From NCBI RefSeq assembly GCF_900108085.1, contig NZ_FNVR01000025.1:1-61453 (forward strand): a DNA stretch of 61,453 nt. The letters run 5' to 3'. Positions 6,213 through 14,705 of this stretch are shown here, in pieces. Both the position numbers and the translations under genes were made by a program. This DNA is from Algoriphagus boritolerans DSM 17298 = JCM 18970. GTDB taxonomy: Bacteria > Bacteroidota > Bacteroidia > Cytophagales > Cyclobacteriaceae. The number at the start of each line of letters is the position of its first letter. Within the stretch, counting starts at the first letter, position 1. The notes under the pieces are model-generated. The model had not been told where the DNA came from. It saw only the letters and a list, made by a program, of their open reading frames with translations, and made no database searches.

Positions 6213-8663
6213 ATGAAAATCATCAAGTTTGGAGGCTCATCCGTAGCGACCCCCGAAAACATCCGAAAGGTATTTGCAATCCTTCAAGACAAGCTGCAGC
6301 AGCATGAGATTGCTGTCGTTTTTTCGGCTTTTGGTGGGGTCACAGAGAATCTCTTGACCATTGCGAGATTATCCAGAGAAGGGGATCAGGCCTATCGGGA
6401 TCTTTTACAGACCTTGGAGGAAAAGCATCTGGACATTGTTCGCCAGCTAATTGCTGTTCAAAATCAGTCCACGGTGATGACTTATGTAAAAGTTCGCTTC
6501 AAGGAATTGGAGGATCTTTTTCATGGAATATACCTGATCAAAGAAAATTCTGCCCGCACGCTGGACTATGTCGCCAGTTTTGGTGAGCGGCTTTCAGCTT
6601 TCATTTTGGCAGAAGCCATGGCCGGCAAAGGCATCAAGACCCGATTCGTAGACGCGCGGGATGTCATCCGGACCAATGATCGATTTGGACAAGCCAGAGT
6701 AGAATTTGATGTGACCAATGCTCAAATCAAAGAATATTTTGCCAAGCATGATGGGGTCAAAGTCATTACCGGATTTATTGCCTCCACTGCCAAAGGTGAA
6801 ACGACTACTCTCGGTAGATCTGGTTCGGATTACACTGCGGCCATTTTTGCAGGTGCTCTGGATGCACAGGACTTGGAGATCTGGACGGATGTATCGGGAG
6901 TTTTGACTGCGGATCCGAAGTTAGTGTACACGGCATTCACCATTCCGCAGTTGAGCTATAATGAGGCAATGGAGCTTTCGCATTTTGGTGCGAAGGTCAT
7001 CTTCCCTGCGACGATGCAGCCTGTGATGAGGAAAAATATTCCCATCTACATCAAGAACACCTTTGAGCCCGAAAATGCGGGCACACTCATCAATGGGGAG
7101 GTCAGTCACGGGGCTTTGATCAAAGGGATCAGTTCCATGTCAAATATCTCGATCGTCAACGTGCAGGGAGCTGGACTCATGGAAGGTGGCGCAACAGTCA
7201 GCCGGGTGTTTAAAGCTTTGGATGAAGCCAAAGTCAACATTTTACTTATTTCTCAAGCCTCGTCCGAACACAGTCTGTGCCTGGCGATCAAAACGCAGGA
7301 AGCATATTTAGGGAAAGAGGCTATAGAAAAAGAGTTTTTCTACGAAATCAAATCCGGTGAAATGGATGAAGTCTCTCTGCTTCATGGATTGGCGACCGTG
7401 GCAGTAGTTGGAGAAAATATGAAGCAAAATCCCGGAGCTTCTGGACGTATGTTCCGTGCTTTGGGAAGAAACAATATAAACGTCGCGGCGATTGCGCAGG
7501 GAAGTTCGGAATTGAATATCTCAGCAGTGATTCCGCAACCAGATTTGCAAAAGGCACTAAATGCACTCCACGAGGCATTTTTCCTTTCGGAAAATAAAGT
7601 GCTTCACGTCTTCCTGGTGGGTACTGGCCTAATTGGCCAGGCATTGATCAAAATGATCAAATCCCAGCAGAATAAATTGCTTCAGGCAAATGAACTGGAC
7701 ATTCAGATTCACGGCCTGGCCAACAGCCGATTTATGGCGTTCCACGAGGATGGTTTTGATCTGAAAAACCCACATCAACTAAGTGAATCTGATCAGAAAA
7801 TGGATCTGGACAAATTCATTCGGACTATGGAAGAGATGAATTTCTCCAACTCGGTATTTGTGGATTGCACCGCAAGTTTGGAGGTAGCTGATACCTATTT
7901 CCGCATATTGGAAGCAAAGGTTGGAATCGTCACTCCGAATAAAAAGGCCAATTCCGGTTCAATGGATCAGTATCGCGCATTAAAGCGAATTGCCAAACGT
8001 CGGGGAGTGAATTTCTTATACGAAACCAACGTAGCAGCCGGACTGCCGGTGATCAATACCCTGCAGGATTTGATGCTATCGGGCGATCGGGTAATACGGA
8101 TCGAAGCGGTATTGAGTGGCTCAATGAATTTTATTTTCTCTGAATTGGAAAATGGAGCTCCATTCTCTGAAGTCGTGAAAATTGCAAAGGAAAAAGGCTA
8201 TACTGAACCCGATCCCCGTGATGATCTCAGTGGAATGGACGTAGCTCGAAAAATCCTCATCCTTGGTCGTGAGGCTGAGCAGGAACTGGAATTTGACGAC
8301 ATCACCATTCAGAGTATGGTTCCTGAGGATTGTAAGGTGACCGCTTCGGTAGAGGAATTTTTTGATAAGCTGAAAGGTCACGATGAGGCGTTTGCAAAGC
8401 TTTTGGCTGATGCTAAATCAAAAGGAGAAAGACTCCGATTTATGGCGACACTGGAGGATGGCAAAGCCAAAGTAGGCTTGAAGTCTCTTCCGGAATCGCA
8501 TCATTTCTCAAGCCTGAAAGGTAGTGATAACATGATCCTGCTGACTACTGAGCGCTATCATGACCGTCCAATGATCATCAGAGGACCGGGTGCGGGAGCA
8601 GATGTGACTGCCGCGGGAGTTTTTGCAGACGTGATCCGAATCGGTAACTATACTCGGGAATAA
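6213..8663 (+). CDS. thrA: Bifunctional aspartokinase I / homoserine dehydrogenase I
   Basis: 816 aa from the ATG at 6213; a TTG start 21 bases earlier is possible but adds residues before the conserved MKIIKFGGSSVA, so I choose the ATG. Residues 1-290 are the aspartokinase (KFGGSS, GERLSAF, TTLGRSGSDYTAA). About 310-450 are regulatory ACT domains (GISSMSNISIVNVQG, NINVAAIAQGSSE). From about 465 is homoserine dehydrogenase: NAD-binding VGTGLIGQ, TPNKKANSG, ETNVAAGLPVI, GSMNFIF, DPRDDLSGMDVARK. It catalyses the first and third steps from aspartate toward threonine and methionine, and is probably feedback-inhibited by threonine. First gene of thrABC, overlapping thrB by one base (TAATG). Confidence 0.96.
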   Translation: MKIIKFGGSSVATPENIRKVFAILQDKLQQHEIAVVFSAFGGVTENLLTIARLSREGDQAYRDLLQTLEEKHLDIVRQLIAVQNQSTVMTYVKVRFKELEDLFHGIYLIKENSARTLDYVASFGERLSAFILAEAMAGKGIKTRFVDARDVIRTNDRFGQARVEFDVTNAQIKEYFAKHDGVKVITGFIASTAKGETTTLGRSGSDYTAAIFAGALDAQDLEIWTDVSGVLTADPKLVYTAFTIPQLSYNEAMELSHFGAKVIFPATMQPVMRKNIPIYIKNTFEPENAGTLINGEVSHGALIKGISSMSNISIVNVQGAGLMEGGATVSRVFKALDEAKVNILLISQASSEHSLCLAIKTQEAYLGKEAIEKEFFYEIKSGEMDEVSLLHGLATVAVVGENMKQNPGASGRMFRALGRNNINVAAIAQGSSELNISAVIPQPDLQKALNALHEAFFLSENKVLHVFLVGTGLIGQALIKMIKSQQNKLLQANELDIQIHGLANSRFMAFHEDGFDLKNPHQLSESDQKMDLDKFIRTMEEMNFSNSVFVDCTASLEVADTYFRILEAKVGIVTPNKKANSGSMDQYRALKRIAKRRGVNFLYETNVAAGLPVINTLQDLMLSGDRVIRIEAVLSGSMNFIFSELENGAPFSEVVKIAKEKGYTEPDPRDDLSGMDVARKILILGREAEQELEFDDITIQSMVPEDCKVTASVEEFFDKLKGHDEAFAKLLADAKSKGERLRFMATLEDGKAKVGLKSLPESHHFSSLKGSDNMILLTTERYHDRPMIIRGPGAGADVTAAGVFADVIRIGNYTRE

Positions 8664-9598
8664 TGCAATCGGTCAAAGCTTTTGCTCCGGCTACTGTTGC
8701 CAATGTTTCCTGCGGATTCGATATCCTGGGTTTTGCGATCGATGCCATGGGTGATGAGGTGGAAATTCGGCTTCGGCAAGGCAAAGGTCTGAAAGTCGTC
8801 TCAATCGAAGGAGACGAAGGCAGATTGCCTTATGAAGTGGAGAAAAATACCTGTGCTGTTGCCATTCAAGCCATGCTTGATGAGATGGGACAGGAAGTGG
8901 GGATGGATATTTTCCTGAAAAAAGGCTTGCCTTTGGGTTCGGGAATGGGTTCCAGTGCGGCCAGCGCAGTAGCGGCTTTGGTCGCGGCAAACTACTTGCT
9001 TGGTGAACCTTTCGAGAAAAAAAACCTCCTTCCCTTTGCGATAGCAGCGGAAAAAGCCGCTTGCGGCGCTGGGCATGCGGATAATGTCGCGCCAAGTTTA
9101 CTTGGTGGATTTGTCCTGATACGCGACTATCATCCGTTGGATGTGATCAAACTGCACGTACCGGATGGATTGCATTGCACCTTGCTTCATCCTCATTTTG
9201 AATTGAAAACATCCGATTCAAGATCTGTTTTGAGAGATAATGTCTCTTTGAAGCACTCTACGATCCAGTCCGGAAATGTTGCGGGTTTGATTGCTGGATT
9301 GTTTCAGGAGGATTTCGAATTGATCGGAAGATCGCTGCGGGATGTGATTGCCGAGCCTTACCGAGCCACGCTGATCCCCGGTTTTTATGAAGTGAAAGAA
9401 GCAGTAAAAGCAGCCGGAGCTTTGGGAATGGGGATTTCCGGCTCGGGGCCCACACTTTTTACACTTTCCAAAGGAGCTGAAGTCTCCGAATCTATCATAA
9501 AAGCAGCTCAGGAAGTCTATGATTCCATCGGACTTGGAGTCGACACTTACCACTCAGCGATCAACATCCAAGGCGCTTACGTCCTCGAGTCAACCTAA
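8663..9598 (+). CDS. thrB: Homoserine kinase
   Basis: 311 aa GHMP-family kinase that phosphorylates homoserine to O-phosphohomoserine. Visible motifs are the N-terminal FAPATVANVSCGFDILGFA, the ATP-binding motif LPLGSGMGSSAASAVAAL at about residues 89-106, and the C-terminal GAGALGMGISGSGPTLF-type motif (MGISGSGPTLF around 256-266). The ATG overlaps the TAA of thrA (TAATG), consistent with translational coupling. thrC follows after 5 bases. Length is normal for the family. Confidence 0.95.
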   Translation: MQSVKAFAPATVANVSCGFDILGFAIDAMGDEVEIRLRQGKGLKVVSIEGDEGRLPYEVEKNTCAVAIQAMLDEMGQEVGMDIFLKKGLPLGSGMGSSAASAVAALVAANYLLGEPFEKKNLLPFAIAAEKAACGAGHADNVAPSLLGGFVLIRDYHPLDVIKLHVPDGLHCTLLHPHFELKTSDSRSVLRDNVSLKHSTIQSGNVAGLIAGLFQEDFELIGRSLRDVIAEPYRATLIPGFYEVKEAVKAAGALGMGISGSGPTLFTLSKGAEVSESIIKAAQEVYDSIGLGVDTYHSAINIQGAYVLEST

Positions 9599-9603
9599 TT
9601 CCA

Positions 9604-10902
9604 ATGAAGTATTTCAGCACCAATAACCCCAATCATAAAGTTTCACTTGCCGAAGCCGTCATCAAAGGCCTAGCGCCGGACAATGGCCTGTACATGCCTG
9701 AACGAATTCCTGTTTTGCCTCAAGACTTGATGATGGAATTTTCGGAAATGAGCTTTCAGGAAATCGGCTATGCTATCATTTCGGCCTTGTTTTCGGAGGA
9801 CTTGAGCGCAAGTCAGATCAGGGAATTGGTCGATCATACGCTGACCTTTGATGCGCCGCTGGTGCAGGTGGAGGAGGATGTATACAGCCTGGAATTGTTT
9901 CATGGACCGACTTTGGCGTTCAAGGACTTTGGAGCACGATTTTGCTCCAAGCTGATGAGTATGCTGGTGGAGAAATCCAGCAAGACGCTGAGAGTATTGG
10001 TGGCGACTTCAGGAGATACCGGAAGCGCGGTAGCCAATGGATTTTTGGGAGTAGATGGGGTGGAGGTAATTATTCTTTTCCCGAAAGGAAAAGTCAGCCC
10101 GCTGCAGGAAAAGCAATTTACCACCCTTGGACAGAACATCACCGCATTGGAAGTGGATGGCGTTTTTGACGACTGTCAGACGTTGGTGAAGCAGGCTTTT
10201 TTGGATGGGGACTTGAATGAAAAATTGCTTTTGACCTCAGCCAATTCCATCAATATCGCCCGCTGGATTCCGCAGTGTCTGTACTATTTCTATGCGTTTT
10301 CCAGACTTCCAAAAATTGGAAAAAAAGTAGTTTTTGCTGTTCCAAGTGGGAATTTCGGCAATCTAGGTGCAGGAATTTTAGCGGAGCGGATGGGTTTGCC
10401 GATTGATCATTTTGTGGCTGCCACCAATGTGAATAAGGTGGTGCCGGATTACTTAAATGGTGCAGCTTTTCAGGCTCAACCGTCCATTCCAACCGTTTCC
10501 AACTCCATGGATGTGGGCAATCCGAGCAACTTTCCAAGGTTGATTACACTATTTGGCGGAGACGAAAATCTGTTTAAAGAAAAGGTGAAAGGCTATTTCT
10601 ACAATGATGGAGACACCGTCAAAGCGATTCAATTGGTTCAAAGTAAAGGCTACACCTTAGACCCGCATGGGGCGGTTGGCTATTTGGGATTGAAGGATTT
10701 TATGGTGGAAAATCCCGGTTATGTCGGAGTATTCCTGGAAACAGCCCATCCGGGCAAATTCCGAGATGTGGTAGAGGAAGCATTAGGTGAAAAGCTGGAG
10801 TTGCCGGAGCGATTGGCTGCTTTTCTCGAAGGAGAAAAAAAGGTGATTCCGATGGGAAAAAGCTTTGCCGAGTTTAAGGGATTTTTGGAGGGGTTTGTTT
10901 AG
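9604..10902 (+). CDS. thrC: Threonine synthase
   Basis: 432 aa PLP enzyme converting O-phosphohomoserine to threonine. The N-terminus MKYFSTNN begins the typical threonine synthase fold, and the PLP lysine lies in HGPTLAFKDFGARF (K near residue 107). ATSGDTGSAVANGF, with the phosphate-binding loop, and PSGNFGNLGAG are also clear. Last gene of thrABC; no terminator is obvious directly after it, although an inverted repeat occurs at 10987-11029. Confidence 0.95.
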   Translation: MKYFSTNNPNHKVSLAEAVIKGLAPDNGLYMPERIPVLPQDLMMEFSEMSFQEIGYAIISALFSEDLSASQIRELVDHTLTFDAPLVQVEEDVYSLELFHGPTLAFKDFGARFCSKLMSMLVEKSSKTLRVLVATSGDTGSAVANGFLGVDGVEVIILFPKGKVSPLQEKQFTTLGQNITALEVDGVFDDCQTLVKQAFLDGDLNEKLLLTSANSINIARWIPQCLYYFYAFSRLPKIGKKVVFAVPSGNFGNLGAGILAERMGLPIDHFVAATNVNKVVPDYLNGAAFQAQPSIPTVSNSMDVGNPSNFPRLITLFGGDENLFKEKVKGYFYNDGDTVKAIQLVQSKGYTLDPHGAVGYLGLKDFMVENPGYVGVFLETAHPGKFRDVVEEALGEKLELPERLAAFLEGEKKVIPMGKSFAEFKGFLEGFV

Positions 10903-10986
10903 AAAAAGTGCATTTGCCTTGCCAATTTTCTCAGAAATGGAGCTTACCCATTTCAAGATCTCATGGGTGATATCATAGGACGGCTT

Positions 10987-11029
10987 TATTGATCGTATCA
11001 TTTTGATACTATTAACGGTAAGATCAATA
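10987..11029. promoter_or_regulatory. Nested inverted repeat between thrC and the GH43 gene
   Basis: Outer arms TATTGATC (10987-10994) and GATCAATA (11022-11029) are perfect complements, and an inner palindrome GTATCA-TTT-TGATAC occupies 10995-11009. It lies about 85 bp upstream of the GH43 start and lacks a T tract, so an operator is more likely than a terminator. The regulator is unknown. Confidence 0.4.
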
Positions 11030-11114
11030 GGATAAATTATAGATAAATTTCTTCGAAGGATTTTCTAAACCATCTCACTTCACTATTTTCGATCATTCTC
11101 AAACCCAATCAATC

Positions 11115-12191
11115 ATGAAATCTAACATCATTTCTTTTTTAGTGCTTGGCCTTGCCTTCTCTTGTTCCCAACCCAAAGAAGAAGTGCAGACAGAAGCTGA
11201 ACCTGAAACTTCTAAATTCAACCATAAGCCTTTGGTAGAAAATATTTATACCGCTGATCCCTCGGCCCATGTTTTTGAAGGCAAGATCTACATCTATCCT
11301 TCCCATGACATCGAAACAGAAGTGGCGGAAGATGATATGGGCTCGCATTTCGACATGAAGGATTACCATGTTTTTTCTATGGATATGCCTGGTGGAACAG
11401 TCACAGATCACGGTGTAGCGTTGAGGTTGGAGGACGTTCCTTGGGCTGGTCGTCAGCTTTGGGCACCGGACGCGGCTGTCAAGGATGGGAAGTACTATTT
11501 GTATTTTCCTGCCAAGGATAAGAATGATATTTTCAAGATAGGGGTAGCTGTGTCAGATCGTCCTGAGGGGCCATTTACCGCGGAGCCTGATCCGATTGCA
11601 GGCACGTTTAGCATGGATCCTGCGGTCTTTCAGGAGGGCGATGAATACTTCCTGCTCTTTGGAGGAATCTGGGGTGGTCAGCTGCAGTGGTATGAAGATC
11701 AGAAGCTAATCGAAGGGAGAAAAGGTCCAACCGATGGAATTCCCGCTCCCGATCAAAAAGCCTTGATGCCCTATATTGCTAAGCTTGGTACTTCGATGAC
11801 TGAACTGGCCGAAAAGCCAAGAGAGCTTCTGATTCTGGATGAAAGTGGTGAACCAATCAAATCAGGTGATAACAACCGGCGGTTTTTCGAAGCTACCTGG
11901 ATGCACAAGTACAACGGGAAGTACTATTTGTCATATTCCACAGGGGACACTCACTTTATCGCCTATGCGATTGGCGATAGTCCTTATGGGCCGTTTACCT
12001 ATCAGGGAAATGTCCTGGACCCGGTTGAGGGTTGGACCAATCATCATTCGATTGTGGAATTTGAGGGGAGATGGTACCTTTTCTATCACGACACGGAATT
12101 ATCCGGAAAAACACCGCTTCGCAACATCAAAATGGCTGAGCTGATCCATCAAGCGGATGGGAAAATCCAAACGATTAAGTCGATGAATTAA
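11115..12191 (+). CDS. Glycoside hydrolase family 43 lipoprotein
   Basis: 358 aa. A lipoprotein signal peptide ends in GLAFSC, with lipidated C17 followed by SQPKEE. The mature enzyme has the five-bladed beta-propeller features of GH43: base Asp in TADPSAHVFEGKIYIYPSHD, second Asp in SMDPAVFQEGDEYFLLF, and the general-acid Glu in FFEATWMHKYNGKYYLSYS. GH43 enzymes are beta-xylosidases, alpha-L-arabinofuranosidases or arabinanases; the exact substrate cannot be decided. The protein is probably anchored in the outer or inner membrane facing the periplasm. No SusCD partner is nearby. Monocistronic, with a terminator immediately after. Confidence 0.87.
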   Translation: MKSNIISFLVLGLAFSCSQPKEEVQTEAEPETSKFNHKPLVENIYTADPSAHVFEGKIYIYPSHDIETEVAEDDMGSHFDMKDYHVFSMDMPGGTVTDHGVALRLEDVPWAGRQLWAPDAAVKDGKYYLYFPAKDKNDIFKIGVAVSDRPEGPFTAEPDPIAGTFSMDPAVFQEGDEYFLLFGGIWGGQLQWYEDQKLIEGRKGPTDGIPAPDQKALMPYIAKLGTSMTELAEKPRELLILDESGEPIKSGDNNRRFFEATWMHKYNGKYYLSYSTGDTHFIAYAIGDSPYGPFTYQGNVLDPVEGWTNHHSIVEFEGRWYLFYHDTELSGKTPLRNIKMAELIHQADGKIQTIKSMN

Positions 12192-12216
12192 AAAAGCCGG
12201 GATTCTGGCTTTTTTT
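12191..12216 (+). terminator. Terminator after GH43 gene
   Basis: AGCC (12196-12199) and GGCT (12207-12210) form a short stem flanked by an A run before and seven T after. It begins at the last base of the stop codon. The following 190 bases to the next gene show no further gene. Confidence 0.65.
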
Positions 12217-12403
12217 GAAAAAAATTACTTCCACATCTTGTTTTCAAATCCAGACCGATTCCTAGGCTTTCTTTACCGATTTTCTGTAGGTTTTTTATAA
12301 GTATCCTGATTTTGAGGAGTATAGGAAAATTGAGATTCATTCTAGCTGATTAAAATAAATTCCTCTGTATTGTTATTCAAGCTAGAAAATGTAATTCTGC
12401 ATC

Positions 12404-12955
12404 ATGCATTTCAAAAAGAGGAGCTTTCATAAGGCCTTAACCATTCTAGGTTTGTTAATCATCGGGGCCATTATTCTAGCTGTCAATTCGTTTAGAGAAA
12501 TTGAAATTCAGCCTTTGGCTGAGTTTAATGATAATTCGGAAAACTCCTTTAAGGCAAAATCTTCCTTAAGAGACAGCCTTGACCTATTTGGAAAAGATCT
12601 GCTTGGGATTCCCTATAGTTATGCGGGTACAAGTAGGGAAGGCTTTGACTGCTCAGGGTTTATTTATTACGTTTTTAAGAATTTTGATATAGACGTGCCG
12701 AGAAGCTCTTCACAGTATGCTGATTTTGGAAAGGAAGTAGCAATTGACCAAATTCAAAAAGGAGATATTTTGATCTTTTTAAGTCCCACAAGAGATGAGA
12801 TTGGTCATCTTGGGATTGTCACCAATCCAAATGGAATGGAAACCGAATTCATCCATGCTTCTTCCGGTAAAGAAATGAAAGTTATTATTTCGAGTCTGAA
12901 ACAGCCGAATTATAACCGGAGATTTGTCAAAGCGATAAGTGTAATTGAAGATTAA
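12404..12955 (+). CDS. NlpC/P60 family cysteine peptidase
   Basis: 183 aa with one N-terminal membrane helix (residues 12-29), probably an uncleaved anchor or a signal. The C-terminal half is an NlpC/P60 domain: nucleophile C83 in FDCSGFIYYVF, catalytic H135 in IGHLGIVT, and third polar residue H151 in FIHASSG. These enzymes cleave bonds in peptidoglycan stem peptides, typically gamma-D-Glu to diamino acid. The spacing of the three catalytic residues is normal. It appears monocistronic. Confidence 0.87.
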   Translation: MHFKKRSFHKALTILGLLIIGAIILAVNSFREIEIQPLAEFNDNSENSFKAKSSLRDSLDLFGKDLLGIPYSYAGTSREGFDCSGFIYYVFKNFDIDVPRSSSQYADFGKEVAIDQIQKGDILIFLSPTRDEIGHLGIVTNPNGMETEFIHASSGKEMKVIISSLKQPNYNRRFVKAISVIED

Positions 12956-13014
12956 TTAAAAAAGTTAAAGTGGATTTCGACTTCTGTTTTTTATAAAATG
13001 GGAGTTAATCCATT

Positions 13015-13989
13015 TTACTTTTTCCGCTCAATGGTGTAGCTGACCAAATCTCGCAAAGAGGTTTTATAGTTAGAATCCGGAAATTCCTTCAAAATAGTCA
13101 AAGCTTCCTGATAGAACCCATCCATCTTTTCTTTTGCGTAATCCAACCCACCGCTTTTTTTTACAAAGTCAATGACCTCGTTCACTGCTTTTTTGTCTTC
13201 GGATCGATTTCGGATCAGATAAATAATTTTCTTTTTCGTCAGCCAATCCGAGTTTCTAAGTGCATAGATCAGCGGTAAGGTCATTTTCTTTTCCTTGATA
13301 TCGATACCTACAGGTTTTCCGATTTCATCTTCACCAAAGTCAAAAAGATCGTCCTTGATTTGAAAGGCCATTCCTACTTTTTCCCCAAAAAGCCGCATTT
13401 TTTCAATGACTGATTCCTCATTTCCAACACTTGAAGCTCCAACGGAACAACAGGAAGCAATTAGACTGGCGGTTTTTTTTCGGATAATGTCGTAATATAC
13501 TTCCTCATCTACGTCCAGCTTTCTCGCTTTGTAACTTTGGAGTAGTTCTCCTTCTGACATTTCTTTTACGGCATTGGATACAATCCGCAGGAGCTGAAAA
13601 TCGCCATGGTCTACGCTTAGCAATAGACCTCTGGAAAGCAGGTAGTCACCGACCAACACTGCGATTTTGTTTTTCCAGAGCGCATTCACGGAGAAAAACC
13701 CCCGGCGGTAATTGGCATCATCGACCACGTCGTCATGAACGAGCGTGGCAGTGTGCAGCAACTCAATCAATGCAGCGCCACGATGGGTCGATTCATTGAT
13801 CTGTCCACAAACACCTGCCGTCAAAAAGACAAACATAGGTCGCATTTGCTTGCCTTTGCGCTTGACGATGTAATTGGTAATGTGGTCGAGGAGCTTGACC
13901 TTACTTTTCATGAAATCCCTGAACTTATGTTCAAATTCGGCCATTTCTGACTCGATGGGGACTTGTATTTGTTTGAGGTCTGGTTTCAT
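13015..13989 (-). CDS. Polyprenyl (long-chain) diphosphate synthase
   Basis: 324 aa from the internal ATG (MKPDLKQIQVP); an upstream in-frame ATG would add 15 residues with no family match. The two aspartate-rich motifs are HDDVVDDA and KDDLFDFGED; with GKQMRP near the start and GEKVGMAFQ before the second motif they define a trans-isoprenyl diphosphate synthase. In Bacteroidota such enzymes make the side chain of menaquinone (for example octaprenyl or heptaprenyl). Exact chain length cannot be told. Divergent from the DUF4199 gene. Confidence 0.88.
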   Translation of the reverse strand: MKPDLKQIQVPIESEMAEFEHKFRDFMKSKVKLLDHITNYIVKRKGKQMRPMFVFLTAGVCGQINESTHRGAALIELLHTATLVHDDVVDDANYRRGFFSVNALWKNKIAVLVGDYLLSRGLLLSVDHGDFQLLRIVSNAVKEMSEGELLQSYKARKLDVDEEVYYDIIRKKTASLIASCCSVGASSVGNEESVIEKMRLFGEKVGMAFQIKDDLFDFGEDEIGKPVGIDIKEKKMTLPLIYALRNSDWLTKKKIIYLIRNRSEDKKAVNEVIDFVKKSGGLDYAKEKMDGFYQEALTILKEFPDSNYKTSLRDLVSYTIERKK

Positions 13990-14143
13990 TGAGGAATGAT
14001 GCCGTAAAAATAATACCCTTTCGCTCTTGGGCAAGGGAATCTCTTTTTACTCTCCTTCAAACACAGCGAATTTGATAATCGTTTTGTGTTTTTATGTAAT
14101 TTGTATCAAATGCAATTCACCCAAAACAAATCACTCGCACAGC

Positions 14144-14626
14144 ATGATGAAAGGTAGAAAAATTGAGATAAAGTGGGGAGTCCTATTTATTCTGGTAGGA
14201 CTGATCTGGATGGTTTTCGAAAAGACCATGGGCTGGCATGATGTACATATTGATAAGCATGCTACGTATTCCATGTTTATTGCTCCTATCGCCATCGCCA
14301 TCTATGTATTCGCGCTTTTGGACAAGAAAAGAAACTACTATGGAGGGAAAATGACTTTCAAGCAAGGTTTTGTCTCAGGTTTATTCATCACGCTGGTAGT
14401 CGTAATCTTAAGCCCGCTGAGTCAGTACATCACGAGTACCTACATTACTCCGGGCTATTTCAATAAGGTAATCGAATACTCCGTTTCTTCCGGAAAGATG
14501 GAGCAGCAAGCCGCTGAGGACTATTTTAATCTACACAATTACATGATTCAGGCAGTCACAGGAGCTGCAATAATGGGGGTTCTGACTTCAGCCCTTGTGG
14601 CTATTTTCGTCCGTTCAAAGTCTTGA
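14144..14626 (+). CDS. DUF4199 domain membrane protein
   Basis: 160 aa starting at tandem ATGs (14144/14147); the frame is open further upstream but the family similarity begins at MMKGRKIEIKWG. Four hydrophobic helices are visible (about 10-27, 40-58, 72-92 and 133-155), with the conserved GxxFKQGFVSGL-type segment (MTFKQGFVSGLFITL). DUF4199 proteins are small inner-membrane proteins common in Bacteroidota, of unknown function. Confidence 0.75.
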   Translation: MMKGRKIEIKWGVLFILVGLIWMVFEKTMGWHDVHIDKHATYSMFIAPIAIAIYVFALLDKKRNYYGGKMTFKQGFVSGLFITLVVVILSPLSQYITSTYITPGYFNKVIEYSVSSGKMEQQAAEDYFNLHNYMIQAVTGAAIMGVLTSALVAIFVRSKS

Positions 14627-14705
14627 TTTAGGGCGCTTTCCCAGGATTGTCTTTTAGAAATTGCATTTTAGCTATCTTTAGGACCTTTTCTAACCTGATT
14701 CCAAC

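Noticed and set aside
8691..9095. Long minus-strand frames inside thrB and thrA
   Set aside because: They are antisense to strongly conserved genes, with no recognisable protein features.
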